Source of the DNA: Gottfriedia acidiceleris
Lineage (GTDB): Bacteria; Bacillota; Bacilli; Bacillales; Bacillaceae_G
Assembly: GCF_002128425.1 (NCBI RefSeq)
Contig: NZ_NESS01000007.1
Span: 1,555-65,554 of the forward strand
Reading direction: 5' to 3'
DNA length: 64,000 nt
The notes beneath the pieces were generated by a model. It made no database searches and was not told where the DNA came from. It worked only from the letters and a program-made list of their open reading frames with translations. The translations under genes were made by a program, and so were the position numbers. How positions within the stretch are numbered: position 1 is the stretch's first letter; each line of letters starts with the position of its first letter. This document shows positions 1-9,719 of the stretch, piece by piece.

Positions 1-670
1 TTGCTCCATCTGCTCCTGTTGCTCCCGCTGGGCCGGGTACTCCTGCTGGACCTGTTGGACCTTGTAGACCAGGTGTTCCTTGTGGACCTGCTGGACCTGT
101 TGGGCCGGGTACTCCTGCTGGACCTGCTGAACCTGTAGGACCTAATAGTCCTGGTATACCTTGCGGGCCTGTTGCTCCGTCTGCTCCTGTTGGGCCAGCT
201 GGGCCTGTTGGGCCAGCTGGGCCTGTTGGACCTGTTGGACCTGTTGGACCAGGTGGGCCTCCTGAAGGTCCAGTTGGACCTGTTGGACCTGTTGGACCAG
301 GTGGGATTAATTCAACTGGTGGCATTGGTCCCATTGGTCCCATTGGTCCCATCGGCCCCATTGGTCCCATCGGCCCCATTGGTCCCATATGACCTCTTGG
401 ACCTCTGTCACCATCATCTCCGTCTTTACCTCGCTTACCTCTTTCACCTCGAGGACCTGTTGCACCTGTTGGTCCAGTAGGGCCCATAGGTCCTATTGGT
501 CCTATTGGTCCAATTAAACCATTTGATTCATTTGAACCAAATGAATAACTAGGTGAGTAAGGAGAATTTGTTACAGGCGAATCTGAAGGATCTGTATTTA
601 GTGACATATCTGGTTCTTCTGGTTGTTGTGATGGTTGTGGAAATCGTGGTGGTAATGGTGGTAGTGGCAA
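1..670 (-). CDS. Collagen-like (Gly-X-Y) surface protein, N-terminal part, cut by window edge
   Basis: Read on the minus strand, this is an open frame of about 223 codons that runs off the left edge. After a Pro/Gln/Ser-rich leader of roughly 50 residues it becomes a long Gly-X-Y run, mostly GPT, GPM and GPA triplets, with one charged block ([16 protein letters not shown]) and a short non-collagen break (PPVELIPP). Such proteins in spore-forming bacilli include the exosporium filament protein BclA; the C-terminal domain that would identify the subfamily lies outside the window. The start is called as TTG at 670 because GAGAGGTG stands seven bases upstream; the first in-frame ATG (607) has no ribosome binding site. 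Surface or exosporium location is inferred. The repeat makes rearrangement and misassembly likely here. Confidence 0.8.
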   Translation of the reverse strand, partial: MPLPPLPPRFPQPSQQPEEPDMSLNTDPSDSPVTNSPYSPSYSFGSNESNGLIGPIGPIGPMGPTGPTGATGPRGERGKRGKDGDDGDRGPRGHMGPMGPMGPMGPMGPMGPMGPMPPVELIPPGPTGPTGPTGPSGGPPGPTGPTGPTGPAGPTGPAGPTGADGATGPQGIPGLLGPTGSAGPAGVPGPTGPAGPQGTPGLQGPTGPAGVPGPAGATGADGA

Positions 671-764
671 AAAAATACACCTCTCATAAAAATTTTAATT
701 GTACAATTTATTGTATAAAAAAAGGACAAATTGGTTCATTCACACCATAAAAATGAGGCAAAAA

Positions 765-810
765 ATAGGTGAATACTCTATTAAAAATATCTAATAGAAT
801 ATTCACCTAT
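765..810 (-). terminator. Long hairpin with T-run on minus strand
   Basis: Arms 765-783 and 792-810 pair at 18 of 19 positions around an eight-base loop. On the minus strand the hairpin is followed by TTTTTT. It follows the pheT terminator in tandem and precedes the collagen-like gene, so it probably stops residual read-through. Confidence 0.6.
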
Positions 811-843
811 AAAGAAAACCGGAAATCTAGGATTTCCGGTTTC
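811..843 (-). terminator. Intrinsic terminator of pheST
   Basis: A perfect 12-bp stem (816-827 with 831-842) and three-base loop are followed on the minus strand by a TTTTCTTTAT tract. It lies 115 bp beyond the pheT stop codon. Confidence 0.8.
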
Positions 844-957
844 AAACGTTTATTATTAATTGAGTATGCTTTGTTTTAGTCCTAAAACATTGCTTTCTAT
901 TTATAATTTACAACTCGATTTAAATTCTATATCGTCAATAGAATAGAGTAATCTAAT

Positions 958-3372
958 TTAACCTCTTAGTTGAGCATTATGTGTTTCTTCTACTGCTTTT
1001 AATACTTTTGAATGAGCCTTTGTTACTTCTTCATCCGTTAAAGTACGTTCTGGATCGAAATATGTTAATGAGAAGGCAACTGATTTTTTACCAGCTTCCA
1101 TTTTATCACCTTCGTATAAATCAAAGATTGTAGCATCCTTTAGAAGTCTTCCACCAGTTGAACGAATTGTAGCTAGAATATCACCAGCAAATACTTTCGA
1201 ATCAACTACTAAAGCCATATCTCGGTTCATTGATGGGAAACGAGGAATTGCATTGTATAAAATATCATCAAATTCAGTATTTAATAGCTTCTCAAGAGAT
1301 AATTGGAATACATAAGTTTCTTTAAGATCCCACTCTTTTTGTGTAACAGGATGAACTTGACCGATAAAACCAATCTCTTCTCTGTTTAATAAAATACTTG
1401 CAGTACGTCCTGGGTGTAATTCTTCTTTCTTAGCAGCAAGATAAGTTATTTTATTTGATAAACCTAATTCATTAAATAAACCGTCTAAAATACCTTTAAC
1501 AACATAGAAATCCACAGCTTTTTTCTCGCCTTGCCATGCATGTTGCAACCATAAACCAGTTAATGCTCCTGCTAAATATTCTTCTTCATGCGGAAGCTCA
1601 TTCTTTTCCTTTGTTAAGAATACTGAACCTGTTTCAAATAATTGAACATTTTCTTCTTTACGTGCAACATTATATGCAATAGCATCTAGTAAATGTGGCA
1701 CTAAACTGAAACGTAGCTCACTGCGTTCTTCACTCATAGGTAACGCTAGACGTACAGGTTCTGCATCTACTGTTTCTAGCGCAAAGCGTTTAACTTTATT
1801 ATTGCTTGTTAAAGAATACGTTACAGCTTCGTAAAGACCTGCATGCTGTAAATATTGACGAATTTTTCTACGTTTTGCTTGATAAGGTGTTAATTGTCCA
1901 CGACTAGCAACACCTGTTGGTAAAGTAGCAGGAATATGATCATAGCCATATAGTCTTCCTACTTCTTCAACTAAATCTTCTTCTATTGAAAGATCGCCAC
2001 GACGACTTGGAACAGTAACTGTAAATACTTCACCTTTCCCGGTAGCTTCTAGTCTTAAGCGACGGAAAATATCTTTTACTGTCTCAGCATCAATTGATGT
2101 ACCAAGAACACCATTAATCTTACTTACAGAAACTGAAACTTCTTTAGCATCTTCAACTAAGTTGTCGGCAATTACTGTACCTTCAACAATTGTTCCACCA
2201 GCTAGTTCAGCCATTAACTGAGCAGCACGTTCAGAAGCAGGGAATGTACGTGAAGCATCAATACCTTTTTCAAAACGAGCACTTGAATCGCTACGTAAGC
2301 CTAAGTCTTTTGAAGTTTGGCGTACACTTTGACCCCTGAAAACAGCTGATTCAATTAAAACGTCTACAGTTTCCGCATCAACCTCAGTACTTTGACCACC
2401 CATTACACCTGCAACTGCAACTGCTTCTTTCTCTGTTGCGATCACTAAATTATGTGGCTGTAATGTGCGCTCTTCACCATCAAGTGTAACGATCTTTTCG
2501 TTTTCTTTCGCATGACGAACGATAATTTGATTACTATTTAATTTGTTAAAATCAAACGCGTGTAATGGTTGACCATACTCAATTAAAATATAGTTCGTAA
2601 TATCAACCACATTATTAATTGGACGAATACCAGCACTCATTAAACGAGCTTGCATCCATAATGGAGAAGGACCAATTTTTACACCTTTAACTAATTTAGC
2701 ACTATAATATGGTGCATCTTCTTTTGATTCAATTGAAACTGAAACATAATCAGCAGTCTTAGCTGATTCAGCGCTAATTGCCGGAAGTTTCACGTCACGA
2801 TCTAAAATTGCAGCTACCTCATAGGCAACACCAATCATATTTAAGCAATCAGCACGGTTTGGTGTTAATCCAAGTTCTAATACTGCATCATCACGATATA
2901 GTACGTCTAATGCATCTGCTCCTACTTCAGCATCACTTGGTAAAACAAAAATTCCATTTGAGAACTCTTTTGCAACTACTTTGCCTTCAATTCCTAATTC
3001 TTGAAGAGAGCAAATCATTCCTTCAGAAACTTCACCACGTAATTTTGCTTTTTTAATTTTGAAATTCCCCGGTAAAACAGCGCCTACCTTTGCCACGATC
3101 ACTTTTTGACCTTTAGCAACATTTGGTGCGCCACAAATAATTTGTACTGGTTGCTCTTCTCCAACATCTACAGTACATTTTGATAATTTATCTGCCTCTG
3201 GATGTTGTTCACGTTCCATTACATAACCAACAACAACATTTTTAATTCCTTCTGAAAGATGATTTACACCTTCAACTTCAATACCTGCTTTTGTTATTAA
3301 TTTTGCAAGTTCATCTGGTGTAACACCACTTAAATCAACGTATTCTTGTAACCATTTTGTTGATACAAACAT
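958..3372 (-). CDS. pheT: Phenylalanine--tRNA ligase beta subunit
   Basis: Beta subunit of the heterotetrameric cytoplasmic enzyme that charges tRNA-Phe. The 804-residue product has the expected layout: an EMAP-like tRNA-binding domain (about residues 40-150), the B3/B4 region that in this family carries editing (about 210-390, with the ARFEKGID stretch near its end), B5 (about 405-480), the catalytic-like core, and a C-terminal FDX-ACB anticodon-binding domain (about 710-803, containing [13 protein letters not shown]). Length is normal for Bacillus. AGGAGGGG precedes the ATG. The gene follows pheS by 18 bp and shares its T-box-controlled transcript; two terminator-like hairpins lie downstream. 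Confidence 0.97.
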   Translation of the reverse strand: MFVSTKWLQEYVDLSGVTPDELAKLITKAGIEVEGVNHLSEGIKNVVVGYVMEREQHPEADKLSKCTVDVGEEQPVQIICGAPNVAKGQKVIVAKVGAVLPGNFKIKKAKLRGEVSEGMICSLQELGIEGKVVAKEFSNGIFVLPSDAEVGADALDVLYRDDAVLELGLTPNRADCLNMIGVAYEVAAILDRDVKLPAISAESAKTADYVSVSIESKEDAPYYSAKLVKGVKIGPSPLWMQARLMSAGIRPINNVVDITNYILIEYGQPLHAFDFNKLNSNQIIVRHAKENEKIVTLDGEERTLQPHNLVIATEKEAVAVAGVMGGQSTEVDAETVDVLIESAVFRGQSVRQTSKDLGLRSDSSARFEKGIDASRTFPASERAAQLMAELAGGTIVEGTVIADNLVEDAKEVSVSVSKINGVLGTSIDAETVKDIFRRLRLEATGKGEVFTVTVPSRRGDLSIEEDLVEEVGRLYGYDHIPATLPTGVASRGQLTPYQAKRRKIRQYLQHAGLYEAVTYSLTSNNKVKRFALETVDAEPVRLALPMSEERSELRFSLVPHLLDAIAYNVARKEENVQLFETGSVFLTKEKNELPHEEEYLAGALTGLWLQHAWQGEKKAVDFYVVKGILDGLFNELGLSNKITYLAAKKEELHPGRTASILLNREEIGFIGQVHPVTQKEWDLKETYVFQLSLEKLLNTEFDDILYNAIPRFPSMNRDMALVVDSKVFAGDILATIRSTGGRLLKDATIFDLYEGDKMEAGKKSVAFSLTYFDPERTLTDEEVTKAHSKVLKAVEETHNAQLRG

Positions 3373-3390
3373 GTTTTGTCCCCTCCTACC

Positions 3391-4425
3391 TTACATTTGT
3401 TGGAATTGCTTTAAGAATCTTATATCGTTCGTATAGAAATGACGAATATCATCAATACCATATTTTAATAATGCAATACGTTCTGGACCCATACCAAAAG
3501 CAAATCCTTGAACTTCTTTTGGATTATACCCAGCCATTTCAAGTACGTTAGGATGTACCATTCCCGCACCTAAAATTTCAATCCATCCAGTATGCTTACA
3601 CATGTTACAGCCTTTTCCTCCACATTTCATACAAGAAATATCCATTTCTACTGAAGGCTCAGTAAATGGGAAAAAGCTTGGGCGTAAGCGAATTTCACGA
3701 TCTTCACCAAACATTTTTTTCGCAAAAAGTTGTAAAGTACCTTTTAAGTCACTCATTGAAATGTTTTCGCCAATTACAAGACCTTCAATTTGCATAAATT
3801 GATGAGAGTGTGTCGCATCATCGTCATCACGGCGATAAACTTTACCAGGACAAATAATTTTAATTGGTCCTTTTTGGCCATTTGCTTCCATTGTTCTAGC
3901 CTGAACAGGTGAAGTATGTGTTCTCATTAATGTTTCTTCAGAAATATAGAATGAATCTTGCATATCACGTGCTGGATGACCTTTAGGTAAATTTAATGCT
4001 TCGAAATTATAATAGTCTTTTTCTACTTCTGGACCTTCTGCAATTTCATATCCCATTCCAATAAATAAATCTTCAATTTCTTGAATAACCGCTCTAAGTG
4101 GATGTGCTCCACCTGCGTGAACTGGTCTTCCTGGAAGTGTCACATCAATTGATTCACTTTCTAATTTTTCATTTATTGCATTTTGTTCTAATACAACTTG
4201 CTTTGCTTCAAGTTTTTCTTGGATTGCCGCACGTACTTCATTAGCAACAGCTCCCATTTTTGGGCGCTCTTCAGGAGATAAATCCTTCATTGCTTTCATT
4301 GCCTCAGTAATTGGACCTTTTTTTCCTAGATAGGCAATTCTTATTTCATTTAATGCTTTTAAATCTTTTGCATCTTCTATTTGCTTAATTGCTTCTGCTT
4401 GTAAAGAAACTAAACGTTCTTGCAT
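3391..4425 (-). CDS. pheS: Phenylalanine--tRNA ligase alpha subunit
   Basis: Catalytic subunit of phenylalanyl-tRNA synthetase, a class II enzyme. The 344 residues comprise an N-terminal coiled-coil arm (about 1-85, tRNA contact) and the catalytic domain. Motif 2 is visible as [15 protein letters not shown] near residue 200 and motif 3 as [13 protein letters not shown] near residue 310. The Cys-rich [12 protein letters not shown] stretch near 270 is typical of Bacillus PheS. It is the first gene of pheST; AGGAGG stands just before the ATG and the T-box leader is immediately upstream. Confidence 0.97.
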   Translation of the reverse strand: MQERLVSLQAEAIKQIEDAKDLKALNEIRIAYLGKKGPITEAMKAMKDLSPEERPKMGAVANEVRAAIQEKLEAKQVVLEQNAINEKLESESIDVTLPGRPVHAGGAHPLRAVIQEIEDLFIGMGYEIAEGPEVEKDYYNFEALNLPKGHPARDMQDSFYISEETLMRTHTSPVQARTMEANGQKGPIKIICPGKVYRRDDDDATHSHQFMQIEGLVIGENISMSDLKGTLQLFAKKMFGEDREIRLRPSFFPFTEPSVEMDISCMKCGGKGCNMCKHTGWIEILGAGMVHPNVLEMAGYNPKEVQGFAFGMGPERIALLKYGIDDIRHFYTNDIRFLKQFQQM

Positions 4426-4451
4426 GAATAATCCTCCTATTCAAATTCATA

Positions 4452-4740
4452 AATTTAAACATAAAAAAACCTCGCTCCCAAAAAAGGGACGAGGATTGAT
4501 CGCGGTACCACCCTAATTAACAGTTATTATTAACTAAAAACTAACTGCTCACTTCATTCATATAACGATCTACTTAGATAGACCGAGTCGCCTTTACATT
4601 TTAAAAATGGTCCCGGCGCTAGCTCAAGAGGTGAATTCAATTTGGTCTACTATAAAAGTGCTTACAGTCTACGGCACCTTTTCCCTAAAATAGAGATTCA
4701 AATTTACTCTTCTCTGTCAAAGCTTTTTATGTATTAAATT
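4452..4740 (-). promoter_or_regulatory. T-box leader of pheST, Phe (TTC) specifier
   Basis: The minus strand carries the T-box core AGGGTGGTACCGCG (complement at 4501-4514), then a terminator stem whose arms lie around 4470-4494, followed by TTTTTTT. Upstream are Stem I landmarks: an AGTA bulge, a GGTGC loop and GAATTCACC. The TTC in the last (minus positions 4635-4633) is the likely specifier, matching phenylalanine. By family knowledge, uncharged tRNA-Phe pairs with specifier and T-box to favour the antiterminator and allow pheST transcription. The 5' end of the leader is approximate. Confidence 0.93.
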
Positions 4741-4868
4741 TTCTTAATTAATTATATTGATTTTTTTCAATTAATGCAACTGCATAAAAACAATTATTTA
4801 CTATAATGAATTGATTCATTTATTATGACCAGAAAACTTAAAAGTAGGCTTCAATTATTTTCAATGCC

Positions 4869-5618
4869 TCACAAACTATACATTAGAATCCCTGCAGCAA
4901 TGCCAACGTTTAATGATTCAGCTCTACCATAAATCGGTATATATAGATTTTCATCAGTTAATGAAAGTAATGTTGAATTCACACCTTTACCTTCATTTCC
5001 TACAATAATGGCAAAACGATTTGTAGTTTTAACTTCATTAAATGGTTTTGCGTTTTGAAGAGATGTTCCGTAAACAATTATTCCTTTATCTTTTAAATTA
5101 GAAACTGCTTCAACTAAATCACCACGTAATATTGGTAAATGGAATAAAGATCCTTGTGTTGATCGAATTGTTTTAGCATTATAAAGATCACTCGTACCTG
5201 AGCCTAAAATAACGCCATCAAAACCAGCAGCATCCGCAGTTCGAATCATTGTTCCAACATTACCTGGGTCTTGAACTTCATCAATTAATAATAATTTTGA
5301 CACTTTCTCAAAATCAATTCTTACATAAGAAAATTCAATAATTGCAAAAATACCTTGTGATGTTTCTGTTTCACTTAACTCCTTACTAACCTCTTTTGAT
5401 ATATATGTAATATCAAATGACCCCGTTGAAAAATTAGAAGGTAAATCAATATCTTCACTGATTAGTAAATGGAGGATCGGTGCATCATGCTTAATTGCCT
5501 CCTCTACTAAATGAAAACCTTCTACGATAAATTGTTTAGCTTTATCTCTTCCTTTTTTTGTATGTAGTTTTTTCCAAGCCTTTACAGAATTATTTTGTAT
5601 GGAATCAATTTGTTTCAT
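4869..5618 (-). CDS. ysgA: TrmH/SpoU-family RNA 2'-O-methyltransferase (YsgA-like)
   Basis: SAM-dependent RNA 2'-O-ribose methyltransferase of the SPOUT class, probably acting on rRNA. The 249 residues have an N-terminal substrate-binding domain (1-100) and the knotted catalytic domain with the three SpoU motifs: DPGNVGTMIRTADAAGFD near 117, IVGNEGKGV near 200 and IPIYGRAESLNVGIAAGI near 227. Position between pheS and sspI matches ysgA of B. subtilis. It lies upstream of the T-box, so it is probably transcribed separately and divergently from sspI. The exact target nucleotide is not shown by the sequence. Confidence 0.88.
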   Translation of the reverse strand: MKQIDSIQNNSVKAWKKLHTKKGRDKAKQFIVEGFHLVEEAIKHDAPILHLLISEDIDLPSNFSTGSFDITYISKEVSKELSETETSQGIFAIIEFSYVRIDFEKVSKLLLIDEVQDPGNVGTMIRTADAAGFDGVILGSGTSDLYNAKTIRSTQGSLFHLPILRGDLVEAVSNLKDKGIIVYGTSLQNAKPFNEVKTTNRFAIIVGNEGKGVNSTLLSLTDENLYIPIYGRAESLNVGIAAGILMYSL

Positions 5619-5720
5619 AAGTTTCCTTTACCTTTCATCGTATATCATATCGTTTATCATACATAAAATCGTTTCCGTTTACAAATACTACATAAAGCTT
5701 AATATGAAAGGAGAATCCAA

Positions 5721-5930
5721 ATGAATTTTAATATTCGCGGAGCAGTTCTTCACAATATTTCAGGTAATAAAAGTGATCAATTAGAAGCAACAATTGTAGA
5801 TGCTATTCAAAGTGGCGAGGAAAAAGTATTACCTGGTTTAGGTGTACTTCTTGAAGTTTTTTGGAATCACGCTTCTGAAAATCAAAAACATGAACTACTT
5901 ACAGTATTAGAAAATGGAGTAAGTCAGTAA
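5721..5930 (+). CDS. sspI: Small acid-soluble spore protein I
   Basis: A 69-residue protein matching the SspI family: it starts [13 protein letters not shown], has a central [18 protein letters not shown] block and a short helical tail. SspI is a minor spore-core protein made in the forespore late in sporulation; its function is not well defined. AAAGGAGA precedes the ATG. It is monocistronic, diverges from the rRNA methyltransferase as in B. subtilis, and ends in a strong hairpin. A forespore-type promoter is expected upstream, but I could not assign one with confidence. Confidence 0.95.
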   Translation: MNFNIRGAVLHNISGNKSDQLEATIVDAIQSGEEKVLPGLGVLLEVFWNHASENQKHELLTVLENGVSQ

Positions 5931-5951
5931 TGTAGTCTGTTAAAAACATAG

Positions 5952-5990
5952 AAAAGGACTAACGTTAACATCGTTAGTCCTTTTATTTGG
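5952..5990 (+). terminator. Terminator between sspI and the betaine transporter
   Basis: A perfect 13-bp stem (5952-5964 with 5972-5984) is followed by TTTTATTT on the plus strand. It ends sspI and may also serve the converging transporter operon, whose stop codon is at 5991. Confidence 0.85.
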
Positions 5991-7730
5991 CTATTTCGTT
6001 TTACCCTTTAAATCATCAATCGAATTTATCTTCATATATTCTGGTACGACTAATCCTAACTTTGTCCCTTTTAAATTTGGACCAAGATCGCTTAATTGTT
6101 TTTTATATTCATTCATGTAATCTTTGTGAGTTGTCGGAAGCCAAGCTGCGACCATTGCATCTGCACTCCCATCTGCAATACCTGCAAACATCGGTCCTGC
6201 TTCAACTTGTTTTAATGTGACGTCGTATCCTTCGTTTTCTAGAACTTTTCCAATGACATTTGTACTAGCAACTTCAGATTCCCATGAAACATAAACTAGA
6301 CTAATTTTTTCACCATTTCCTTTTGAAGAATCCTTCGTCCAATTATTAACTTGATTTTGATGCTTTTTAATCCATTTCTCTGCTGCTTTCTCTGGTTTCA
6401 TACCATCTTGAATATCACTCATCACTTCTTCCATATCAGACGGTTTCCAAGAAAAGTTATCTAAAATTGTATACGCACCAGGAATGTCTTCTTTTAATCC
6501 TTTTCTGACTACTGTATGAATTGATTCATCTTTACCAAATGACCCTTTTGGATCCTCTAAATACTTTAACTTATATTTCGAAAACATCCAGTGTGGTGTC
6601 CATCCAGTAACAATAATGGGTTCTTTATTTTCATATGCCTTTTTCAATTCAGCAGTCATCGCTGCTGAAGATCCTTCTTTTAAAGTCCAGTCCTTTAAGC
6701 CATAATCCTTCATCGCTTTTTCAGTTGCTTTCATTAACCCAGCTCCTGGATCAATTCCGGTAATTTCATAATTAACTTGTGCACCTATTTTATTTGAAGA
6801 TGTTTTTTGATTTTTACTACCTGTAAATGCAACTGAAATGGCGGAAATACAAAAGATTAATGCAATTAATCCATAAACATATTTTTTGGCAAACTTTTTC
6901 CCATAAGCAGGTTGACGAAGATTTTGAGAAATTCGATCAAGAATAATCGCAACGATAACAATTGATATTCCTGCCTCGAATCCTTCCCCTACTTTAATCT
7001 GGGTTACAGCACGATAAACTTCTGCACCTAAGCCTGGAGCGCCTACAAGTGAAGAAATAACGACCATCGATAATGCAAGCATAATACTTTGATTTATACC
7101 CGCTAAAATTGTAGGTGCTGCTAAAGGTAACTGTACTTTAAAGAGTCTTTGCCATGTTGTTGATCCAAAGGCATTGGATGCTTCGATTAAATCATTTGGA
7201 ACCTCTCGAATACCTAAATTCGTTAAACGTATTGTTGGTGGTATTGCAAAAATGACAGAAGCTAAAATACCAGGAACTACACCAATTCCGAAAAAGAGAA
7301 TCGCTGGAATTAAATAGACAAACGCTGGCATTGTTTGCATAAAGTCGAGTATTGGTGTAAGCACTTGTTTCACTCGATCGTTTTGCGATGTCCAAATCCC
7401 TAAAGGAATTCCAATTACAACCGTAATAACAATTGATGATAAGATCAATGCTAACGAATCAATTGTAGCGTCCCAAAGTCCAAGATTATCTATTAATAAC
7501 AATCCAAGTAACGTAAACAGTCCAACTGTCCACCTACTTGTGTAAAAAGCAAGTAATGAAATTAATAATATTAGAATAATTGATGGGCCAAGTCCTAAAA
7601 CTTTAACAAGGTTATTTAAAAGGGTTTCTGTGATGTTGGTTATAGCACCAAATAGAGGGTGGAAAGTTTTAATAATCAAATCTACAATTTTATCAATCCA
7701 TTCTGCTAATGGAATTTTTGGAATACCCAT
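5991..7730 (-). CDS. opuABC: Glycine betaine ABC transporter, permease fused to substrate-binding protein
   Basis: Membrane and ligand-binding part of an osmoprotectant importer. Residues 1-275 form the permease, with several membrane helices and the EAA-type loop (LIEASNAFGSTTWQRLFKVQLP, about 180-200). A further membrane helix (about 285-305) tethers an extracellular binding domain (about 315-579). That domain contains the three tryptophan motifs expected for the OpuAC aromatic cage: TGWTPHW, VSWESEV and AAWLPTTH. In B. subtilis the permease (OpuAB) and binding lipoprotein (OpuAC) are separate; the fused form is known from Lactococcus OpuABC. There is no lipobox, which fits tethering by the fusion. 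The ATPase gene ends 4 bp upstream, so the two are one operon. Confidence 0.92.
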   Translation of the reverse strand: MGIPKIPLAEWIDKIVDLIIKTFHPLFGAITNITETLLNNLVKVLGLGPSIILILLISLLAFYTSRWTVGLFTLLGLLLIDNLGLWDATIDSLALILSSIVITVVIGIPLGIWTSQNDRVKQVLTPILDFMQTMPAFVYLIPAILFFGIGVVPGILASVIFAIPPTIRLTNLGIREVPNDLIEASNAFGSTTWQRLFKVQLPLAAPTILAGINQSIMLALSMVVISSLVGAPGLGAEVYRAVTQIKVGEGFEAGISIVIVAIILDRISQNLRQPAYGKKFAKKYVYGLIALIFCISAISVAFTGSKNQKTSSNKIGAQVNYEITGIDPGAGLMKATEKAMKDYGLKDWTLKEGSSAAMTAELKKAYENKEPIIVTGWTPHWMFSKYKLKYLEDPKGSFGKDESIHTVVRKGLKEDIPGAYTILDNFSWKPSDMEEVMSDIQDGMKPEKAAEKWIKKHQNQVNNWTKDSSKGNGEKISLVYVSWESEVASTNVIGKVLENEGYDVTLKQVEAGPMFAGIADGSADAMVAAWLPTTHKDYMNEYKKQLSDLGPNLKGTKLGLVVPEYMKINSIDDLKGKTK

Positions 7731-7734
7731 ATGT

Positions 7735-8937
7735 TTAACCTCCCTTTATATTTAAATCGTCTGTTTTACCCGCTAATGCACCGATAACTGCACCACGGAT
7801 AATAACGCCTTTTAATCGATTATTTTCATCTACAACAGCTAATGGAAGAGCAGAAGTTGCAAGAGCTCCGATTACATCCGTTAATAAAGTATCTTCATTA
7901 ACAGTCACAATGTCTTTTTGCATAGCTTCCTCTACCGATTTATTTTTTATAAGAGCATTTGAAGCGTCATCAGCTGTAATTGCTCCAAGTAGCTTTTGTC
8001 TTCGATCAACAACAAATATACTTGAATAACCTTGGTCTCTCATTACTTGTAAAGCTACACGTGGTCCACGGTCAGGCGTAATTCTTTCAGCACGCTTCTG
8101 CACATGAGCCGCCGTTAATACTTTTGATAAGTCTACATCTTCTACAAATCGTTCAACATATTCATTTGCTGGATTTACCATAATCTCTTCAGGAGAACCA
8201 ATTTGCATGATGTTACCATCTTTCATTAGAGCAATTCTGTCTCCAATTCGAAGGGCCTCATCGAGGTCATGTGTAATAAAAATAATCGTTTTTTTCATCG
8301 TCTCTTGCAGTTCTAATAATTCGTCCTGCATATCTTTACGAATTAATGGATCGAGCGCACTAAATGCTTCATCCATTAATAAAATATCCGTATCGCTCGT
8401 TAGTGCCCTTGCAAGTCCAACACGTTGTTGCATACCACCACTTAATTGTGATGGGAATTGATGCTCATATCCTTTTAAGCCAACTATTTCTAATGACTTC
8501 ATAGCTTTTTCTGTTCTTTCTTCTTGAGAAATATTTTGTATTTCTAAACCATATTCAGTATTTTCAAGAATTGTCTTGTGCGGAAATAGCGCAAAATTTT
8601 GAAATACCATACTAATTTTTTTACGACGGACATCTCTTAACTGCTGAGGATTCATTTTTACAATGTCTTCATCGTCTATCATGATTTGTCCAGTAGTTGG
8701 TTCAATTAATCGATTTAGCATTCTGATCAAGGTCGATTTACCACTACCTGACAGTCCCATTACAACAAAAATTTCACCTGGGAATATATCAAAGCTCGCA
8801 TTATTTACCCCGATTGTTGAGTTTGTCTGCTCTAATATTTGCTTTTTTGAATATCCCTTTTCTAGTAACTTTATGGCGTTCTTTGGAGACTTACCGAAAA
8901 CCTTTGTTACGTTTTTCACTTTAACTTTCGCTTTCAT
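7735..8937 (-). CDS. opuAA: Glycine betaine ABC transporter ATP-binding subunit with CBS pair
   Basis: ATPase that powers the betaine importer encoded next to it. The 400 residues contain an N-terminal extension typical of OpuAA/ProV, Walker A GLSGSGKSTL (about 60), signature LSGGMQQRVGLARAL (about 165), Walker B ILLMDEAFSALD (about 185) and the H-loop FITHD. Residues 275-395 are two CBS repeats. In relatives these sense ionic strength and bind cyclic di-AMP, so osmotic gating is a reasonable inference. GAGGTGAG precedes the ATG. A hairpin with a T-run about 65 bp upstream may regulate or insulate the operon. Confidence 0.95.
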   Translation of the reverse strand: MKAKVKVKNVTKVFGKSPKNAIKLLEKGYSKKQILEQTNSTIGVNNASFDIFPGEIFVVMGLSGSGKSTLIRMLNRLIEPTTGQIMIDDEDIVKMNPQQLRDVRRKKISMVFQNFALFPHKTILENTEYGLEIQNISQEERTEKAMKSLEIVGLKGYEHQFPSQLSGGMQQRVGLARALTSDTDILLMDEAFSALDPLIRKDMQDELLELQETMKKTIIFITHDLDEALRIGDRIALMKDGNIMQIGSPEEIMVNPANEYVERFVEDVDLSKVLTAAHVQKRAERITPDRGPRVALQVMRDQGYSSIFVVDRRQKLLGAITADDASNALIKNKSVEEAMQKDIVTVNEDTLLTDVIGALATSALPLAVVDENNRLKGVIIRGAVIGALAGKTDDLNIKGG

Positions 8938-9000
8938 TAACTCACCTCAAAACTTTATTATTTATTATGCTTTTCCATATTTTAAATAAGGATTCACTTT

Positions 9001-9040
9001 ATATAAAAAAAATTAGCCAAGTACTAATAAGTCTTGGCTC
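9001..9040 (-). terminator. Hairpin plus T-run upstream of opuAA (attenuator or upstream terminator)
   Basis: Arms 9015-9021 and 9033-9039 (AGCCAAG/CTTGGCT) pair, with extra ACT/AGT pairing in the loop. On the minus strand this is followed by TTTTTTTTAT. It stands about 65 bp before the opuAA start codon, on the same strand. No gene lies just upstream, so it is either a leader attenuator or a backup terminator for ysdC. Confidence 0.6.
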
Positions 9041-9660
9041 CTTAATAAACTCCATATACAAAATTGGAGTCTAAAATATTATTTAATAGCATTAAAAAAT
9101 CCATAAGAATTCATTTTTAAAACTCTATTTCCGAGTATCCATATTTGAAAAGCGTGTATTCATGATAACAATAAGATATGACAAAACTATTTCAAACTAG
9201 TTAAAGGAATAATACAATTTATTTCAGTTCGATAACGTTAAAGGTAGAAAAACTGGAAAAAAATGGTTGGGCAGTAGCAAAAAGACGGTGTCTAGAAGTA
9301 TATTCAATCCAAATAAAATCTTGGAAACTGAAATAAAAAAGAGTAGTTAAAAAATTCAGTATAGCTGCAAATAAGTGTGAGAGAATCGCAAATAAAATAG
9401 AAAAAGAGCAATTAAAATCGCAAGAATCGCAAATAAGATAAAGAAATACCCATACCGGTTAAGGGAATACGACTTAAAAATAAGATAAAATTATATACAT
9501 TATGGAAATTTTGCAAAATTACTTAATTTTTTATCTGATCGGTTAAAAAATGGATAGAAATCTACTATTTTTTTCTACAGGAATGATTGTTAAATCAACT
9601 ACAAATGAAAACATCTCCGTGATACCCCTCTGAGACAATATATGTGTTCGTAATTAAACT
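9041..9660. other. Long gene-free spacer between opuAA and ysdC
   Basis: About 600 bp with no open frame that looks like a gene on either strand. It is AT-rich and contains short degenerate repeats (listed separately). The opuA promoter probably lies at its left end or in the 65 bp after the hairpin, but no convincing -35/-10 pair was found. Confidence 0.5.
9364..9440. repeat. Short degenerate direct repeats, GAATCGCAAATAA type
   Basis: GAATCGCAAATAAAATA (9382-9398) and GAATCGCAAATAAGATA (9424-9440) share 16 of 17 bases, and a weaker copy GCTGCAAATAAG starts near 9364. Spacing is irregular. The function is unknown. Confidence 0.5.
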
Positions 9661-9666
9661 AAACTA

Positions 9667-9719
9667 AAAAAGGCGCCCCATGTGTCAGTTAGCCTGACTG
9701 ATGCAGCAGCCCCTTTTTC
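9667..9719 (-). terminator. Probable terminator of ysdC
   Basis: An imperfect structure immediately after the ysdC stop codon: a GTCAG/CTGAC stem inside weaker GC-rich outer pairing, with an AAAAAA tract at 9667 that reads as TTTTTT on the minus strand. Confidence 0.5.

Noticed and set aside
172-480. Plus-strand open frame in the collagen-like region, rich in Leu
   Set aside because: It is the antisense of the Gly-X-Y repeat; the minus strand has the biologically sensible frame and a ribosome binding site.
5640-5720. Forespore sigma-G promoter before sspI
   Set aside because: AATACTA is a fair -10, but no matching -35 at the right distance could be defended.
6000-6790. Binding domain of the betaine transporter considered as circularly permuted
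   Set aside because: The order of its halves agrees with B. subtilis OpuAC as I recall it, so only the fusion is unusual, not the domain order.
9364-9440. Repeats considered as a CRISPR array
   Set aside because: Only two clear units, irregular spacing, AT-rich repeats without dyad, and no cas genes in the window.
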